DNA of 39,164 bases from Jatrophihabitans sp. (GTDB lineage: Bacteria > Actinomycetota > Actinomycetes > Mycobacteriales > Jatrophihabitantaceae). The notes under the pieces were generated by a model, which was not told the origin of the DNA, did not search any database, and saw only the letters and a list, made by a program, of their open reading frames with translations. The position numbers were made by a program, and so were the translations under genes. Of this stretch, positions 29,814 through 37,797 are shown one piece after another. The DNA is taken from contig JAICKR010000010.1 in assembly GCA_025927835.1 (NCBI GenBank), positions 1 through 39,164 of the forward strand, written 5' to 3'. The number at the start of each line of letters is the position of its first letter. Position 1 is the first letter of the stretch.

Positions 29814-31262
29814 GTGCTCATCCCGGACTCGGACACCTGCTACCGCGCAGTGCAGTCCAAGGACCCACGCTTCGACGGCTGGTTCTTCACCGCCGTGCGC
29901 ACCACCGGCATCTACTGCCGCCCGTCCTGCCCCGCCATCACGCCGCAGCGGCGCAACGTCACGTTCCACCCGAGCGCGGCCGCCGCGCAACGGGCGGGCT
30001 ACCGCGCCTGCAAGCGGTGCCGGCCCGACGCCGCGCCCGGTTCCCCCGAATGGAACGTCCGCGGCGACCTCGCCGGGCGCGCGCTGCGCCTGATCAGCGA
30101 CGGCGTCATCGATCGCGAGGGCGTGCCCGGGCTGGCCGCCCGCCTCGGATACTCCGAGCGGCAGCTGCATCGCACGCTGGTGGCCGAGGTCGGCGCCGGG
30201 CCGGTCGCGCTCGCCCGCGCCCAGCGCGCGCAGACCGCACGGGTGCTGCTCGAGACCACCGACCTGCCGATCGCCGATCTCGCGTTCGCCGCCGGCTTCG
30301 CCAGCGTGCGCCAGTTCAACGACACGATCCGGGCGGTCTTCGCCACCACACCCACAGGGCTGCGCGCCAAGCGCCGGCCCGGCACGGCACCCGATGCGGG
30401 CGTCGTCGTGCTGCGGCTGCCCTACCGCGAACCGATGCAGCTCGCGGCGTTGCTCGACTTCCTCGGCGCACATGCCGTGCCCGGCCTGGAGTCCTACACC
30501 GAGGGCGTGTTCACGCGAGCGCTGCGCGCGCCGGGCGGCCCCGCGCTCGTTTCGCTCTCGGCGGCCGACGCCGCAGTGCGTTGCGAGGTACGTCTGCACG
30601 ACACGCGCGACCTGGTCGCGGTCGTCGCGCGGGTGCGCAGCCTGCTCGACCTCGACGCCGACCCCGTGGCCGTCGACGCCGTTCTCGGCGCCGACCCCGG
30701 ACTCGCCCCGCTGATCTCGAAGCGTCCTGGGCTGCGCTCGCCCGGCGCCGTCGACGGATTCGAGACCGCGGTGCGCACCGTCGTGGGGCAGCAGATCTCG
30801 GTCTCGGGCGCCCGTACCGTGCTGGGCCGTGTCCTCGCCGAGCACGGCGAGCTCGCGTTCGCCGGCGAAGCCTGGCGGTTGTTCCCGGCACCCGACGTGC
30901 TGGCCGCCGCCGACCCGGCGACGCTGCCGATGCCCAAGGCGCGGGCCCGCTCGATCGCCGCGCTCGCCGCCGCCTTCACCGACGGATCCGTCGCGCTCGA
31001 CCCGGGCGCCGACCGCGACGCCGTCCGCGCCGCGCTGCTCGCGCTGCCCGGCGTCGGGCCGTGGACGGCCGACTACCTGATGATGCGCACCACGGCGCAT
31101 CCGGACGTGCTGCTCGCCTCCGACCTAGTCATCCGCCGCGCGGCCGACGAACTCGGCGTCGAACTCGGCGACGGACAGCCGGCCTGGTCGCCGTGGCGCA
31201 GCTACGCCACCTATCACCTCTGGGCGCATCTCTACGCCGACCTTTGGAGGGTCGCCGCATGA
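29814..31262 (+). CDS. Ada-N / AraC / AlkA fusion: methylation sensor and DNA-3-methyladenine glycosylase
   Basis: A 482-residue bifunctional alkylation-damage protein. Residues 1-75 are the Ada zinc domain with Cys35, Cys39, Cys66 and Cys69; the first is the methyl acceptor that turns Ada into an activator. Residues about 85-185 are an AraC-type helix-turn-helix pair. The rest is AlkA: an N-terminal subdomain, then VGQQISVSGARTVLG, the helix-hairpin-helix LPGVGPWTADYLMMR and the catalytic Asp437 in ASDLVIRRA. AdaA-AlkA fusions are known in actinobacteria. It overlaps ogt by ATGA and probably induces this operon after methylation. Confidence 0.95.
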   Translation: MLIPDSDTCYRAVQSKDPRFDGWFFTAVRTTGIYCRPSCPAITPQRRNVTFHPSAAAAQRAGYRACKRCRPDAAPGSPEWNVRGDLAGRALRLISDGVIDREGVPGLAARLGYSERQLHRTLVAEVGAGPVALARAQRAQTARVLLETTDLPIADLAFAAGFASVRQFNDTIRAVFATTPTGLRAKRRPGTAPDAGVVVLRLPYREPMQLAALLDFLGAHAVPGLESYTEGVFTRALRAPGGPALVSLSAADAAVRCEVRLHDTRDLVAVVARVRSLLDLDADPVAVDAVLGADPGLAPLISKRPGLRSPGAVDGFETAVRTVVGQQISVSGARTVLGRVLAEHGELAFAGEAWRLFPAPDVLAAADPATLPMPKARARSIAALAAAFTDGSVALDPGADRDAVRAALLALPGVGPWTADYLMMRTTAHPDVLLASDLVIRRAADELGVELGDGQPAWSPWRSYATYHLWAHLYADLWRVAA

Positions 31263-31750
31263 CCACGTACACGACCATCGACTCCCCGCTCGGCGAGCTG
31301 CTCGCCGCCCGAGACGCCGAAGGCATCAGCGCGCTCTACCTGCCGCACGGCAAGAAGCCGGCCCGGCCGCACGCCGACTGGGTCCGCGAGGACACCGCGT
31401 TCGACGACCTGCGCAGCCAGCTCGGCGAGTACTTCGCCGGCGAGCGGACGAACTTCGAGCTACCGCTGCACCTGATCGGCAGCGCGTTCCAGCGGCGGGT
31501 GTGGACGGGTCTGCTCGGCATCCCGTGTGGCAAGACCACCAGCTACGGAGCGCTCGCCACCGCGATCGGCGCGCCGGGCGCGGCTCGCGCGGTCGGGCTG
31601 GCCAACGGGCAGAACCCGATCTCGATCGTCGTCCCGTGCCATCGCGTCATCGGCGCCGACGGCTCGCTCACCGGCTACGGCGGCGGCCTCCCCGCCAAGC
31701 AATGGCTCCTCACCCACGAAGCGCAGCAACCCCAACTCTTCGCGGTCTAA
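31259..31750 (+). CDS. ogt: Methylated-DNA-protein cysteine methyltransferase
   Basis: A 163-residue suicide enzyme removing O6-alkyl groups from guanine. IVVPCHRVI holds the acceptor Cys127; FQRRVWTGLLGIPCGKTTSYGALA is the DNA-binding winged helix and AVGLANGQNPISIV the Asn hinge region. The ATG overlaps the stop of the Ada-AlkA gene, with GGAGG nine bases upstream, so base excision and direct reversal of alkyl damage are made together. Confidence 0.95.
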   Translation: MTTYTTIDSPLGELLAARDAEGISALYLPHGKKPARPHADWVREDTAFDDLRSQLGEYFAGERTNFELPLHLIGSAFQRRVWTGLLGIPCGKTTSYGALATAIGAPGAARAVGLANGQNPISIVVPCHRVIGADGSLTGYGGGLPAKQWLLTHEAQQPQLFAV

Positions 31751-31832
31751 GCCACCGCTGGAAGTCGAAGGCAACAGCGCCACGACTGACGCGCTGGATG
31801 GCGACGACACAGGAAGACTTCGGAGACGCGCT

Positions 31833-32405
31833 CTAGTCGTTGAACTCGTTCTGGGCGGCTTCGAGGCCGTCTCTCAGCAGCGCTTCGACGGCGTCGGCGG
31901 CGCGGTCGAGGTGGTAGCCGAGGTCCTTACGCTCGGTGGCCGCGAAGTCGCGCAGCACGAAGTCGGCGGGATCCTGGCGGCCGGGCGGGCGGCCGATGCC
32001 GAAGCGGATGCGCAGGTAGTCGCCGCCGCCCATGGCTGACGTGATCGACCGCAGCCCGTTGTGCCCGCCGTCGCCACCCCCGAGCTTGAGCCGCAGCGCG
32101 CCGAACGGGAGATCCAGCTCGTCGTGCAGCACGACCAGCCGCTCCGCGGGCACCTTGTAGAACCGGGCCAGCGAGACGACCGGACCGCCCGACTCGTTCA
32201 TGTACGAGCGTGGCTTGGCCAGCACGACCGGCACGCCGGCCAGCCGCGACTCGAGCACGTCGGAACGGCTCTTGTGCGCCTTGAACCGCCCGCCGAGCCG
32301 CTCCGCGAGCAGATCGACGATCAGGAACCCGGCGTTGTGCCGGTTGCCCGCGTAGCGCGGTCCCGGGTTGCCCAGGCCGACGACGAGCGCCCGCTCGTCG
32401 GGCAC
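31833..32405 (-). CDS. pth: Peptidyl-tRNA hydrolase
   Basis: A 190-residue Pth that frees tRNA from drop-off peptidyl-tRNAs. [20 protein letters not shown] contains the catalytic His, [10 protein letters not shown] the conserved Asn, [10 protein letters not shown] the catalytic Asp, and [13 protein letters not shown] the substrate-binding loop. GTG start, six bases after the rplY stop, so the two are co-transcribed as is usual in actinobacteria. The 82 bases between its stop and ogt hold no visible feature. Confidence 0.97.
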   Translation of the reverse strand: MPDERALVVGLGNPGPRYAGNRHNAGFLIVDLLAERLGGRFKAHKSRSDVLESRLAGVPVVLAKPRSYMNESGGPVVSLARFYKVPAERLVVLHDELDLPFGALRLKLGGGDGGHNGLRSITSAMGGGDYLRIRFGIGRPPGRQDPADFVLRDFAATERKDLGYHLDRAADAVEALLRDGLEAAQNEFND

Positions 32406-32411
32406 GCGCAG

Positions 32412-33107
32412 CTACTCGGCCGAGGACTCGGCCGGCGTTTCGCCGCCACCCTCGGCCGCAGCCTCGCCCTCTGCCGCACCCTCGCCCTCGGCCGCGACCG
32501 GGGCGTCCTCGACGATGCCCAGCTCCTCGGCCGCCTCGGCGAGCTCGGCCTCGACCTGCTCGGCGGTGGGCGCCTCGGCGATGATCAGCAGCACCGTGTC
32601 GGCCGGCGTGACCAACGTCGAACCGCTGGGCAGCGCGATGTCGCCCGCGGTGATGTGGCTGCCGATCTCGAGGCCCTCGATGCTGACCTCGAAGCCGGTC
32701 GGGATGTTCGTGGCCTCGGCCTGCACGCTGATCGTGTTGTTCTCGTGGTTGACCAGGCCGCCGGGCGCGACATCGCCGAGGACGTGCACCTGCACGTCGA
32801 CGGTGACCTTCTCGCCGCGCCGCACCGCAAGCAGGTCGACGTGCTCGAAGTAGCCCTTGATCGGATGGCGCTGGATCGACTTCGGGATCGCGAGCTGCTC
32901 GCCGCTCTCGAGGTCGAGGGTGAGCAGCACGTTCGCGCCGCCGTGCCGGATCGCGTTCGCGAACTCACGGGCCGGCAGCGCGACGTGGCGCGGGTCGGCG
33001 CCGTGCCCGTAGATGACGGCCGGCACCTTGCCCGCCCGCCGGGTACGACGGGCGCCGCCCTTGCCGAACTCGGTGCGCGTCTCGGCGTTGAGTCGAACCT
33101 CGGACAC
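32412..33107 (-). CDS. rplY: 50S ribosomal protein L25, Ctc (TL5) long form
   Basis: A 231-residue L25/general stress protein Ctc. The N-terminal 5S rRNA-binding domain (ETRTEFGKGGARRTRRAGKVPAVIYGHG) is followed by the TL5 C-terminal beta domain (FEHVDLLAVRRGEKVTVDVQVHVLG...TLVTPADTVL) and a long acidic tail of Glu, Ala and Gly. GTG start chosen because GAGGAG sits ten bases upstream and MSEVRLNAE is the usual start. In this phylum the tail is commonly acidic and disordered. Confidence 0.95.
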   Translation of the reverse strand: MSEVRLNAETRTEFGKGGARRTRRAGKVPAVIYGHGADPRHVALPAREFANAIRHGGANVLLTLDLESGEQLAIPKSIQRHPIKGYFEHVDLLAVRRGEKVTVDVQVHVLGDVAPGGLVNHENNTISVQAEATNIPTGFEVSIEGLEIGSHITAGDIALPSGSTLVTPADTVLLIIAEAPTAEQVEAELAEAAEELGIVEDAPVAAEGEGAAEGEAAAEGGGETPAESSAE

Positions 33108-33263
33108 AGCTGAACTCCTCAATAACTCTCGTCTGATACTCCGTCGCGGTGCCTCGGACGCGGGACGCGCGTCGACGAACGACACCGCGTCGATGACGGA
33201 CGCCGCTCGAAGCGGTCCCTCGCCGGGGCAACGGAGGCCAGCTTACCGGGTGCGCCGCGCGGG

Positions 33264-33269
33264 TAGTTC
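33264..33269 (+). promoter_or_regulatory. Remnant -10 (TAGTTC) of the decayed LLM oxidoreductase gene
   Basis: The hexamer ends six bases before the ATG at 33276. The promoter seems intact although the gene is broken, so a short transcript may still be made. Confidence 0.3.
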
Positions 33270-33275
33270 GCTGGT

Positions 33276-33813
33276 ATGCGATACGGCTACACGCTCACGA
33301 CCGAGCAGTCCGAGCCGGGCTGGCTGGTCCGCGACGCGGTGGCGGCGGAAAGGCCGGCTTCGACTTCGAGGTCATCAGCGACCACTACTTCCCGTGGCTG
33401 GACGCCCGACCGTGCGCTACCACCCGACCGTCGTCGCGCAGCAGGCGGCGACGGTGGGGCTGCTCAGCGACGGCCGGTTCACCCTGGGCGCGGGTGCGTG
33501 AACTACGCCGGCAGGCACTACCGCGTCGACTCGGCGAAGCTCTGGGACATCGGCGACCCGCCGCCCCGCATCGGGGTCGCGGTCTCCGGCGCGCAATCGT
33601 GCGAGCTCGCCGGCGAGCACGCCGACGCGATGATCGCGGTGGAGTTGCGGACGCCATCTCGTGCGGGCCGGACGTCGAGGCGCACGTCAATGCCGTGCGC
33701 GCCTTCGTCGACGCCGGCTTCACCGACGTCGCCGTCGTCCAGATCGGCGGCGAGCACCAGGAACCGTTCCTGAGCTGGGCGGAGCAGGAGCTGCTGCCGG
33801 CGCTGCGGGAGAT
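33276..33813 (+). pseudogene. Decayed F420-dependent luciferase-like oxidoreductase
   Basis: Pieces of a roughly 320-residue LLM-class F420 enzyme of the G6PDH-related group lie in order but in changing frames. MRYGYTLTTEQSEPGWLVRDAVAAE begins at 33276; a one-base loss near 33351 moves AGFDFEVISDHYFPWLD to another frame. A deletion joins it to PTVRYHPTVVAQQAATVGLL...GAGA, which hits a stop at 33499. VNYAGRHYRVDSAKLWD...HADAMIAVE follows, and a further deletion leads to the C-terminal ISCGPDVEAHVNAV...LPALREI. About 45 percent of the normal protein is missing. It ends 17 bases before ispE. No transposon is present, so deletional decay is the likely cause. Confidence 0.85.
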
Positions 33814-33818
33814 CCAGA

Positions 33819-33824
33819 TACGGT
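33819..33824 (+). promoter_or_regulatory. Candidate -10 (TACGGT), leaderless ispE mRNA
   Basis: TANNNT hexamer ending six bases before the ATG at 33831; no Shine-Dalgarno sequence in between. Confidence 0.45.
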
Positions 33825-33830
33825 CTGGGC

Positions 33831-34733
33831 ATGGCGGTACGGGTTCGGGTACCCGGGAAGGTGAACCTGCACCTCTCGGTCGGGCCGCCGCGCCCCGATG
33901 GCTTCCACGAGCTGGTGACGGTCTTCCACGCCGTCGACGTCGAGGACGCCGTCACGGCGACGGCCGCGACCGGCCTCTCCATGTCCGTTCGCGGCGAGGG
34001 TGCCGACCTGCTGCCGCTGGACGGGCGCAACCTCGCCTGGCAGGCCGCCGCTCTGCTCGCCGAGGTGGCGGGCGTAGCGCCCGACGCCCACCTCGACGTC
34101 GAGAAGGCGATCCCCGTCGGCGGCGGCATGGCCGGCGGCTCGGCCGACGCCGCGGCCGCCCTGGTCGCCTGCGCCCGGCTGTGGCAGCTCGACCTCTCCA
34201 CCGACGACCTGCTCCCGTACTCGGCCCGGCTCGGCTCGGACGTCGCGTTCCCGCTGCTCGGCGGCACCGCTTTGGGGACGGGACGCGGCGAGGTGCTGCA
34301 GCCCGTTCCCGCCCCGGCCCGCCTGCACTGGGCGCTCGCGCTGGCCGGCGGCGGCATCTCGGCCGGTACCGCCTATGCCGAGCTCGACCGGTACCGGGCG
34401 GCCGGGGCCGCGCCGGAGCCCATCGGCGCACCTGACGCGCTGCTGGCCGCGCTCGCGGCGGGGGACGTGCCGGCGATCGGGGCCGCGCTCGGCAACGACC
34501 TGCAGCCGATCGCGCTCGCGCTGCGTCCCGAGCTCTACCGCACGCTCGACACCGGCAGGGAGGCCGGCGCCCTCGGCGCGCTCGTGTCGGGCTCCGGGCC
34601 GACGTGCGCGTTCCTGTGCGCGGACGCCGAAGCGGCCGAGCACATCGCGGCCGTGCTGGCGGTCGAGGGCGTCTGTCGCGACGCGCTGGTCGCCTCCGGC
34701 CCGATGCCGGGCGCGGAGGCGATCAACCGCTAG
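33831..34733 (+). CDS. ispE: 4-diphosphocytidyl-2-C-methyl-D-erythritol kinase
   Basis: A 300-residue GHMP kinase of the non-mevalonate isoprenoid pathway. VRVPGKVNLHLSVGPPRPDGFHELVTVFHAV is the typical start with the substrate-binding Lys, PVGGGMAGGSADAAAALVA is the ATP loop with the catalytic Asp nearby (LGSDVAFPLLGG), and GALVSGSGPTCAFL is motif 3. In many actinobacteria ispE follows rsmA (ksgA); here a dead oxidoreductase gene precedes it. Its TAG shares CTAG with the convergent coiled-coil gene. Confidence 0.96.
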   Translation: MAVRVRVPGKVNLHLSVGPPRPDGFHELVTVFHAVDVEDAVTATAATGLSMSVRGEGADLLPLDGRNLAWQAAALLAEVAGVAPDAHLDVEKAIPVGGGMAGGSADAAAALVACARLWQLDLSTDDLLPYSARLGSDVAFPLLGGTALGTGRGEVLQPVPAPARLHWALALAGGGISAGTAYAELDRYRAAGAAPEPIGAPDALLAALAAGDVPAIGAALGNDLQPIALALRPELYRTLDTGREAGALGALVSGSGPTCAFLCADAEAAEHIAAVLAVEGVCRDALVASGPMPGAEAINR

Positions 34734-35647
34734 GAGTGGGAGGGCTCGTCCTCTTCGGCCTCTTCTGCGACGCCGCCCGCCGCGCCCTGCAGCGTTGCGA
34801 GCATCTGCCGCACGTTGGCCAGCTGCGCGTTGATCGCATTGCGGCGCTGGGTGGCCGCCGACAGCTCGCGCTCGGACTCGGCGCGGATGCGGTCGGCCCG
34901 CTCCATCGCATCGGCGACGGTCTGCTCGGCCTTGCGCTCGGCGTCGGCCTGGAGCTGCTGGGCCCGGCGGGCCGCCTCGGCCTGCATCTGGTCGCCCTCG
35001 GCACGCAGCTTGGCCACCCGGTTGCGGGCCGCGTCGAGTTCCTTCTCGGCCATCTCGGCGCGCTCCTGGAATTCCTTCTCGGCCTTCGCGCGCCGGTCGG
35101 CCAGCGTCTGCTCGAAGTCGGCCGCGGCCTTGGCGGACTTGGCCCGCTGCTCCTCATAGAGCGCCTCGGCCTCGCCGCTTCGGGCGATCGCCATCCGCTC
35201 CGCCTCGTCGGCCATCTGGTCGGCCTGGCGGCGCGCATCCTCGAGCAGCGTGGTCGAGTGCTCGTCGGCGCTCGCCCGCGTCTCGCTCGCGTACGCGTCG
35301 GCCTCGCTGCGCACCCGAGCGGCGGTCTCGTCCGCCTCGGCGAGCCGGCTGTCGACCTCGGCGACCGCCGCGTTGCGCATCTCTTCGGCCTCTTCCTCGG
35401 CCATGGCGAGGATGCGGCCGATGCGTTTGCCGAAGTCGTGGAACGTCGGCTCGGCCGGTGGCATCGGCTTACCGAGGCTGACGGCCTTGCTGTCCGTGGC
35501 CGACGCGGAGAGCTGGTCGGCGAGGTCGTCGGCACGCTGCTGGGCGTCCTCGGCGGCCTGCCTGAGCTCCGCGACATGCCGGTCGACCTCGGCCGGGTCG
35601 TAGCCGTGCCGGACGTTCTTGAACGGAAGCGAGTTCTGCGCTGTCAT
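34730..35647 (-). CDS. DivIVA-like coiled-coil protein
   Basis: A 305-residue cytoskeletal-type protein. The N-terminus LPFKNVRHGYDPAEVDRHVAELRQ is the DivIVA membrane-curvature motif. After a linker (about 48-75) comes an almost unbroken coiled coil (about 75-285) rich in Ala, Glu, Arg and Asp, and an acidic end. The profile recalls Streptomyces FilP/Scy and mycobacterial Wag31-related proteins involved in polar growth. It overlaps the upstream coiled-coil gene by ATGA, so the two should be made in step and may co-assemble. Confidence 0.82.
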   Translation of the reverse strand: MTAQNSLPFKNVRHGYDPAEVDRHVAELRQAAEDAQQRADDLADQLSASATDSKAVSLGKPMPPAEPTFHDFGKRIGRILAMAEEEAEEMRNAAVAEVDSRLAEADETAARVRSEADAYASETRASADEHSTTLLEDARRQADQMADEAERMAIARSGEAEALYEEQRAKSAKAAADFEQTLADRRAKAEKEFQERAEMAEKELDAARNRVAKLRAEGDQMQAEAARRAQQLQADAERKAEQTVADAMERADRIRAESERELSAATQRRNAINAQLANVRQMLATLQGAAGGVAEEAEEDEPSHS

Positions 35648-37101
35648 GACTCTCTCGGTACCTCGCGGGTTTCGGGTGGCGTCGGTGTCGCGCTTTGTGG
35701 ACGTTCGGAGACCGCCAGTGCCTCGATCACACCGGACAGATCCCCCAGCTGCTTACTGATCTCGTCGCGGTGCGCGGTCAGGACCGCGACCTCGGCTCGT
35801 GCCTCGGAAAGGATCGATCGCGCCTTAGAGCGTAGTTCGTCCGCCTCGCCCCGTGCGGTCGCAATCGTCTTTGCCGCCTCTTCCTTCGCCGAACGGCGCA
35901 GCTCGCGCGCCTCGTCCTGCGCCCGGGCCAGATGGTCGGCCGCCCGCTCACGCACGGTACGCGCACCGGTCTCGGCCTCGGAAATGCGCCGCTTGGCCCG
36001 CTCCTCGGCGATGCGCGAGTGCTCGTCGGCCTCGGCCACGATCGCCTCGGCGTCGTCGCCGGCCTGCTGCCGGATCAGCCCAGCGTCGCTCTCGGCCTCT
36101 TCCAGGGCCGCCGCGGCGCGCTTGCCCAGGTCGTCCGCGTCGCGGCGCGACCTGGCGCCGAGCTCGTCGGCCTCGGCGTGCGCGGCGGCGAGCGCCGCCG
36201 CAGCCTGGGCGCCGGCCTGCTCCAGCGCCCGCGTCGCCTCGTCGGTCGCGTTCTGCCGGATCTTCGTGGCGTCCGCCTCGGCGGCGGCCAGCAGGTCGGC
36301 GATCGTCTGCTGCGTCCACGCGGTCTGCTCGCGTGCCTCGGCGAGTTCCTGGGAGATCGTCTCCCGCGTCTGGTCGAGCAGCGTCGCGCTCTCGTGGTGC
36401 GCCTGCGCGCGGATCCGCTCGGCCTCCTCGCGGGCGCCGGCGACCTCTCGCTCGGCGGCCGCACGGATGGTCGCGGCCTGGTCGCGCGCCTCGTCGACCA
36501 CGCCCGCGGCGCGCACCTGTGCGACGTCGCGCTCGGCCGCGAGCTGCCGCTCGTGCGCCGAGCGGGTGGCGGCGAGCTCCTCGCCGTGCGCGGCCCTGGT
36601 GGCGTCCAGCTCGTGCTGCAGCTCGCGCTGCCGTTCGGTGTGCTGGGCTTCGATCTCGATGCCGCGCTGGCGGGCCGCGGCGACGATCGCGTCGGCCTGC
36701 TCGCGGAGCACGTTCGCGGTGGTCTTGCCGTCGGCGACGTGGCGTTCGGCCTGCTCGCGCGCCTCGGCGATCAGCGACTCGGCCGTCTTCTCCGCGTTGC
36801 CGATGACCAGCGACGCCTGCTCGAGGGCGTCGGCGATGATCGCCTGGGCCTCCTCGTGGGCGCTGGCCAGCTCGGCAGGTGAGGCGCCGAGCCCTTCGCT
36901 GGGCGCCGCGTGCCGGCCCCGCGGAGGGCCGAGGTCGTCGTCGGGGTCAGCTGCGTCGCCGGACAGCGCGAATTCCCGCTCGTCGAAGGGCGGGTATTCG
37001 TCTGCGTCGTGTGGCGTCGTCGTGGGCCTCCGTGGCGCAGGCCGGCTGTGCGACGAAAATGATTCGTCGCCGAAGCCAGGCTGCCCCTGCATGGAGAACA
37101 T
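35644..37101 (-). CDS. Long coiled-coil protein, Scy-like
   Basis: A 485-residue protein with a disordered Pro/Ser/Asp-rich head (1-75) and a continuous coiled coil (about 78-460) built from Ala/Glu/Arg/Gln/Asp heptad and 11-residue patterns (EEAQAIIADALEQAS, EARDQAATIRAAAERE). There is no catalytic motif. It lacks the DivIVA head carried by its partner. By composition and pairing it resembles scaffold proteins of apical growth, but the name is an analogy. The first ATG lies inside a 14-base palindrome; a second ATG three codons later (37092) would leave the palindrome as upstream DNA. Confidence 0.75.
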   Translation of the reverse strand: MFSMQGQPGFGDESFSSHSRPAPRRPTTTPHDADEYPPFDEREFALSGDAADPDDDLGPPRGRHAAPSEGLGASPAELASAHEEAQAIIADALEQASLVIGNAEKTAESLIAEAREQAERHVADGKTTANVLREQADAIVAAARQRGIEIEAQHTERQRELQHELDATRAAHGEELAATRSAHERQLAAERDVAQVRAAGVVDEARDQAATIRAAAEREVAGAREEAERIRAQAHHESATLLDQTRETISQELAEAREQTAWTQQTIADLLAAAEADATKIRQNATDEATRALEQAGAQAAAALAAAHAEADELGARSRRDADDLGKRAAAALEEAESDAGLIRQQAGDDAEAIVAEADEHSRIAEERAKRRISEAETGARTVRERAADHLARAQDEARELRRSAKEEAAKTIATARGEADELRSKARSILSEARAEVAVLTAHRDEISKQLGDLSGVIEALAVSERPQSATPTPPETREVPRES

Positions 37102-37107
37102 GTTCTC
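37094..37107. promoter_or_regulatory. Perfect palindrome GAGAACATGTTCTC at the coiled-coil operon start
   Basis: The 14-base palindrome contains the first possible start codon (its central ATG, read on the minus strand). It has the AAC-N2-GTT core also seen at 7437-7450. The spacing differs from the actinobacterial LexA box (GAAC-N4-GTTC). A bound repressor here would block the operon directly. Confidence 0.42.
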
Positions 37108-37138
37108 AGGCCGGGCCCACCGGCGCGACCCGCACCCC

Positions 37139-37780
37139 TCACGTTCCCTTCGACCGCGGGATCGGTCGCGGCTTCGTCTCCAGGTGCGCCAAGCCGTTCC
37201 AGCCGAGGTTCACGATGTGCGCCGCGACCTCCTCGCGCTTGGGCTTGCGCTCCTCGAGCCACCACATTCCGGTGACCGCGACCATCCCCACCAGCATCTG
37301 CGCATACATGGCGGCGTGCTTGGTGCTGATGCCACGGGCGCCGAATTCGCGCACCAGGACGTACTCGACCTGAGTCGCGATGTCGTTGAGCAGCGACGAG
37401 AACGCGCCTGAGGTCGAGTCGCGGGACAGGATGCGGAACCCGTCCGCCTCCTCCTCGATGTAGGTCAGCAACACCAGCGCCGCCTGTTCGGCGAGGTCGC
37501 GCGGGTGCCGGCCGGCGGTCAGCACCCTGGTCAGCCGGTCGATGAGGTCGCTCATCGCGCGGTCGACGACGACCGCATACAGGCCTTCCTTGCCGCCGAA
37601 GTGCTCGTACACGACGGGCTTGCTGACCTTGGCCCGGGCTGCGATCTCCTCGATCGAGGTGCCGTCGAAGCCCTTCTCGGCGAACAGCGCCTTGCCGACC
37701 TGGACGAGCTGCTCGCGCCGCTCGCGTCCGGTCATCCGCACCCGGGAGCGGGCCTCGACCTCGCTAGGTTGCTCAGTCAT
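37139..37780 (-). CDS. TetR family transcriptional regulator
   Basis: A 213-residue TetR/AcrR regulator. The DNA-binding domain is RREQLVQVGKALFAEKGFDGTSIEEIAARAKVSKPVVYEHFGGKEGLYAVVVD (about 20-70), with the helix-turn-helix at its centre. The C-terminal ligand domain (about 75-200) is helical with DGFRILSRDSTSG and MLVGMVAVTGMWWLEE, a type widespread in actinobacteria and linked to lipid or envelope genes. It is divergent from kynA with 17 bases between start codons, so it may control kynA; the coiled-coil operon just downstream is another possible target. Confidence 0.92.
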   Translation of the reverse strand: MTEQPSEVEARSRVRMTGRERREQLVQVGKALFAEKGFDGTSIEEIAARAKVSKPVVYEHFGGKEGLYAVVVDRAMSDLIDRLTRVLTAGRHPRDLAEQAALVLLTYIEEEADGFRILSRDSTSGAFSSLLNDIATQVEYVLVREFGARGISTKHAAMYAQMLVGMVAVTGMWWLEERKPKREEVAAHIVNLGWNGLAHLETKPRPIPRSKGT

Positions 37781-37785
37781 CGCGC

Positions 37786-37792
37786 AACAATC
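37786..37792. promoter_or_regulatory. Overlapping -10 elements of kynA and the TetR gene
   Basis: Plus strand AACAAT (37786-37791) ends six bases before the kynA ATG; minus strand GATTGT (37792-37787) ends six bases before the TetR ATG. The two share five base pairs, so polymerase could open only one direction at a time. Confidence 0.45.
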
Positions 37793-37797
37793 GTCCC

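Noticed and set aside
33108-33275. Small gene or attenuator between rplY and the decayed oxidoreductase gene
   Set aside because: Only short GC-rich frames and weak hairpins; it probably holds the rplY promoter and the remnant promoter of the broken gene.
37094-37107. LexA/SOS box
   Set aside because: The actinobacterial SOS box has GAAC and GTTC separated by four bases; here the spacer is two.
34604-37411. Very long plus-strand open frame antisense to the two coiled-coil genes
   Set aside because: Its Ser/Ala/Arg composition and lack of domains reflect the Ala/Glu codon pattern of the coiled coils on the other strand.
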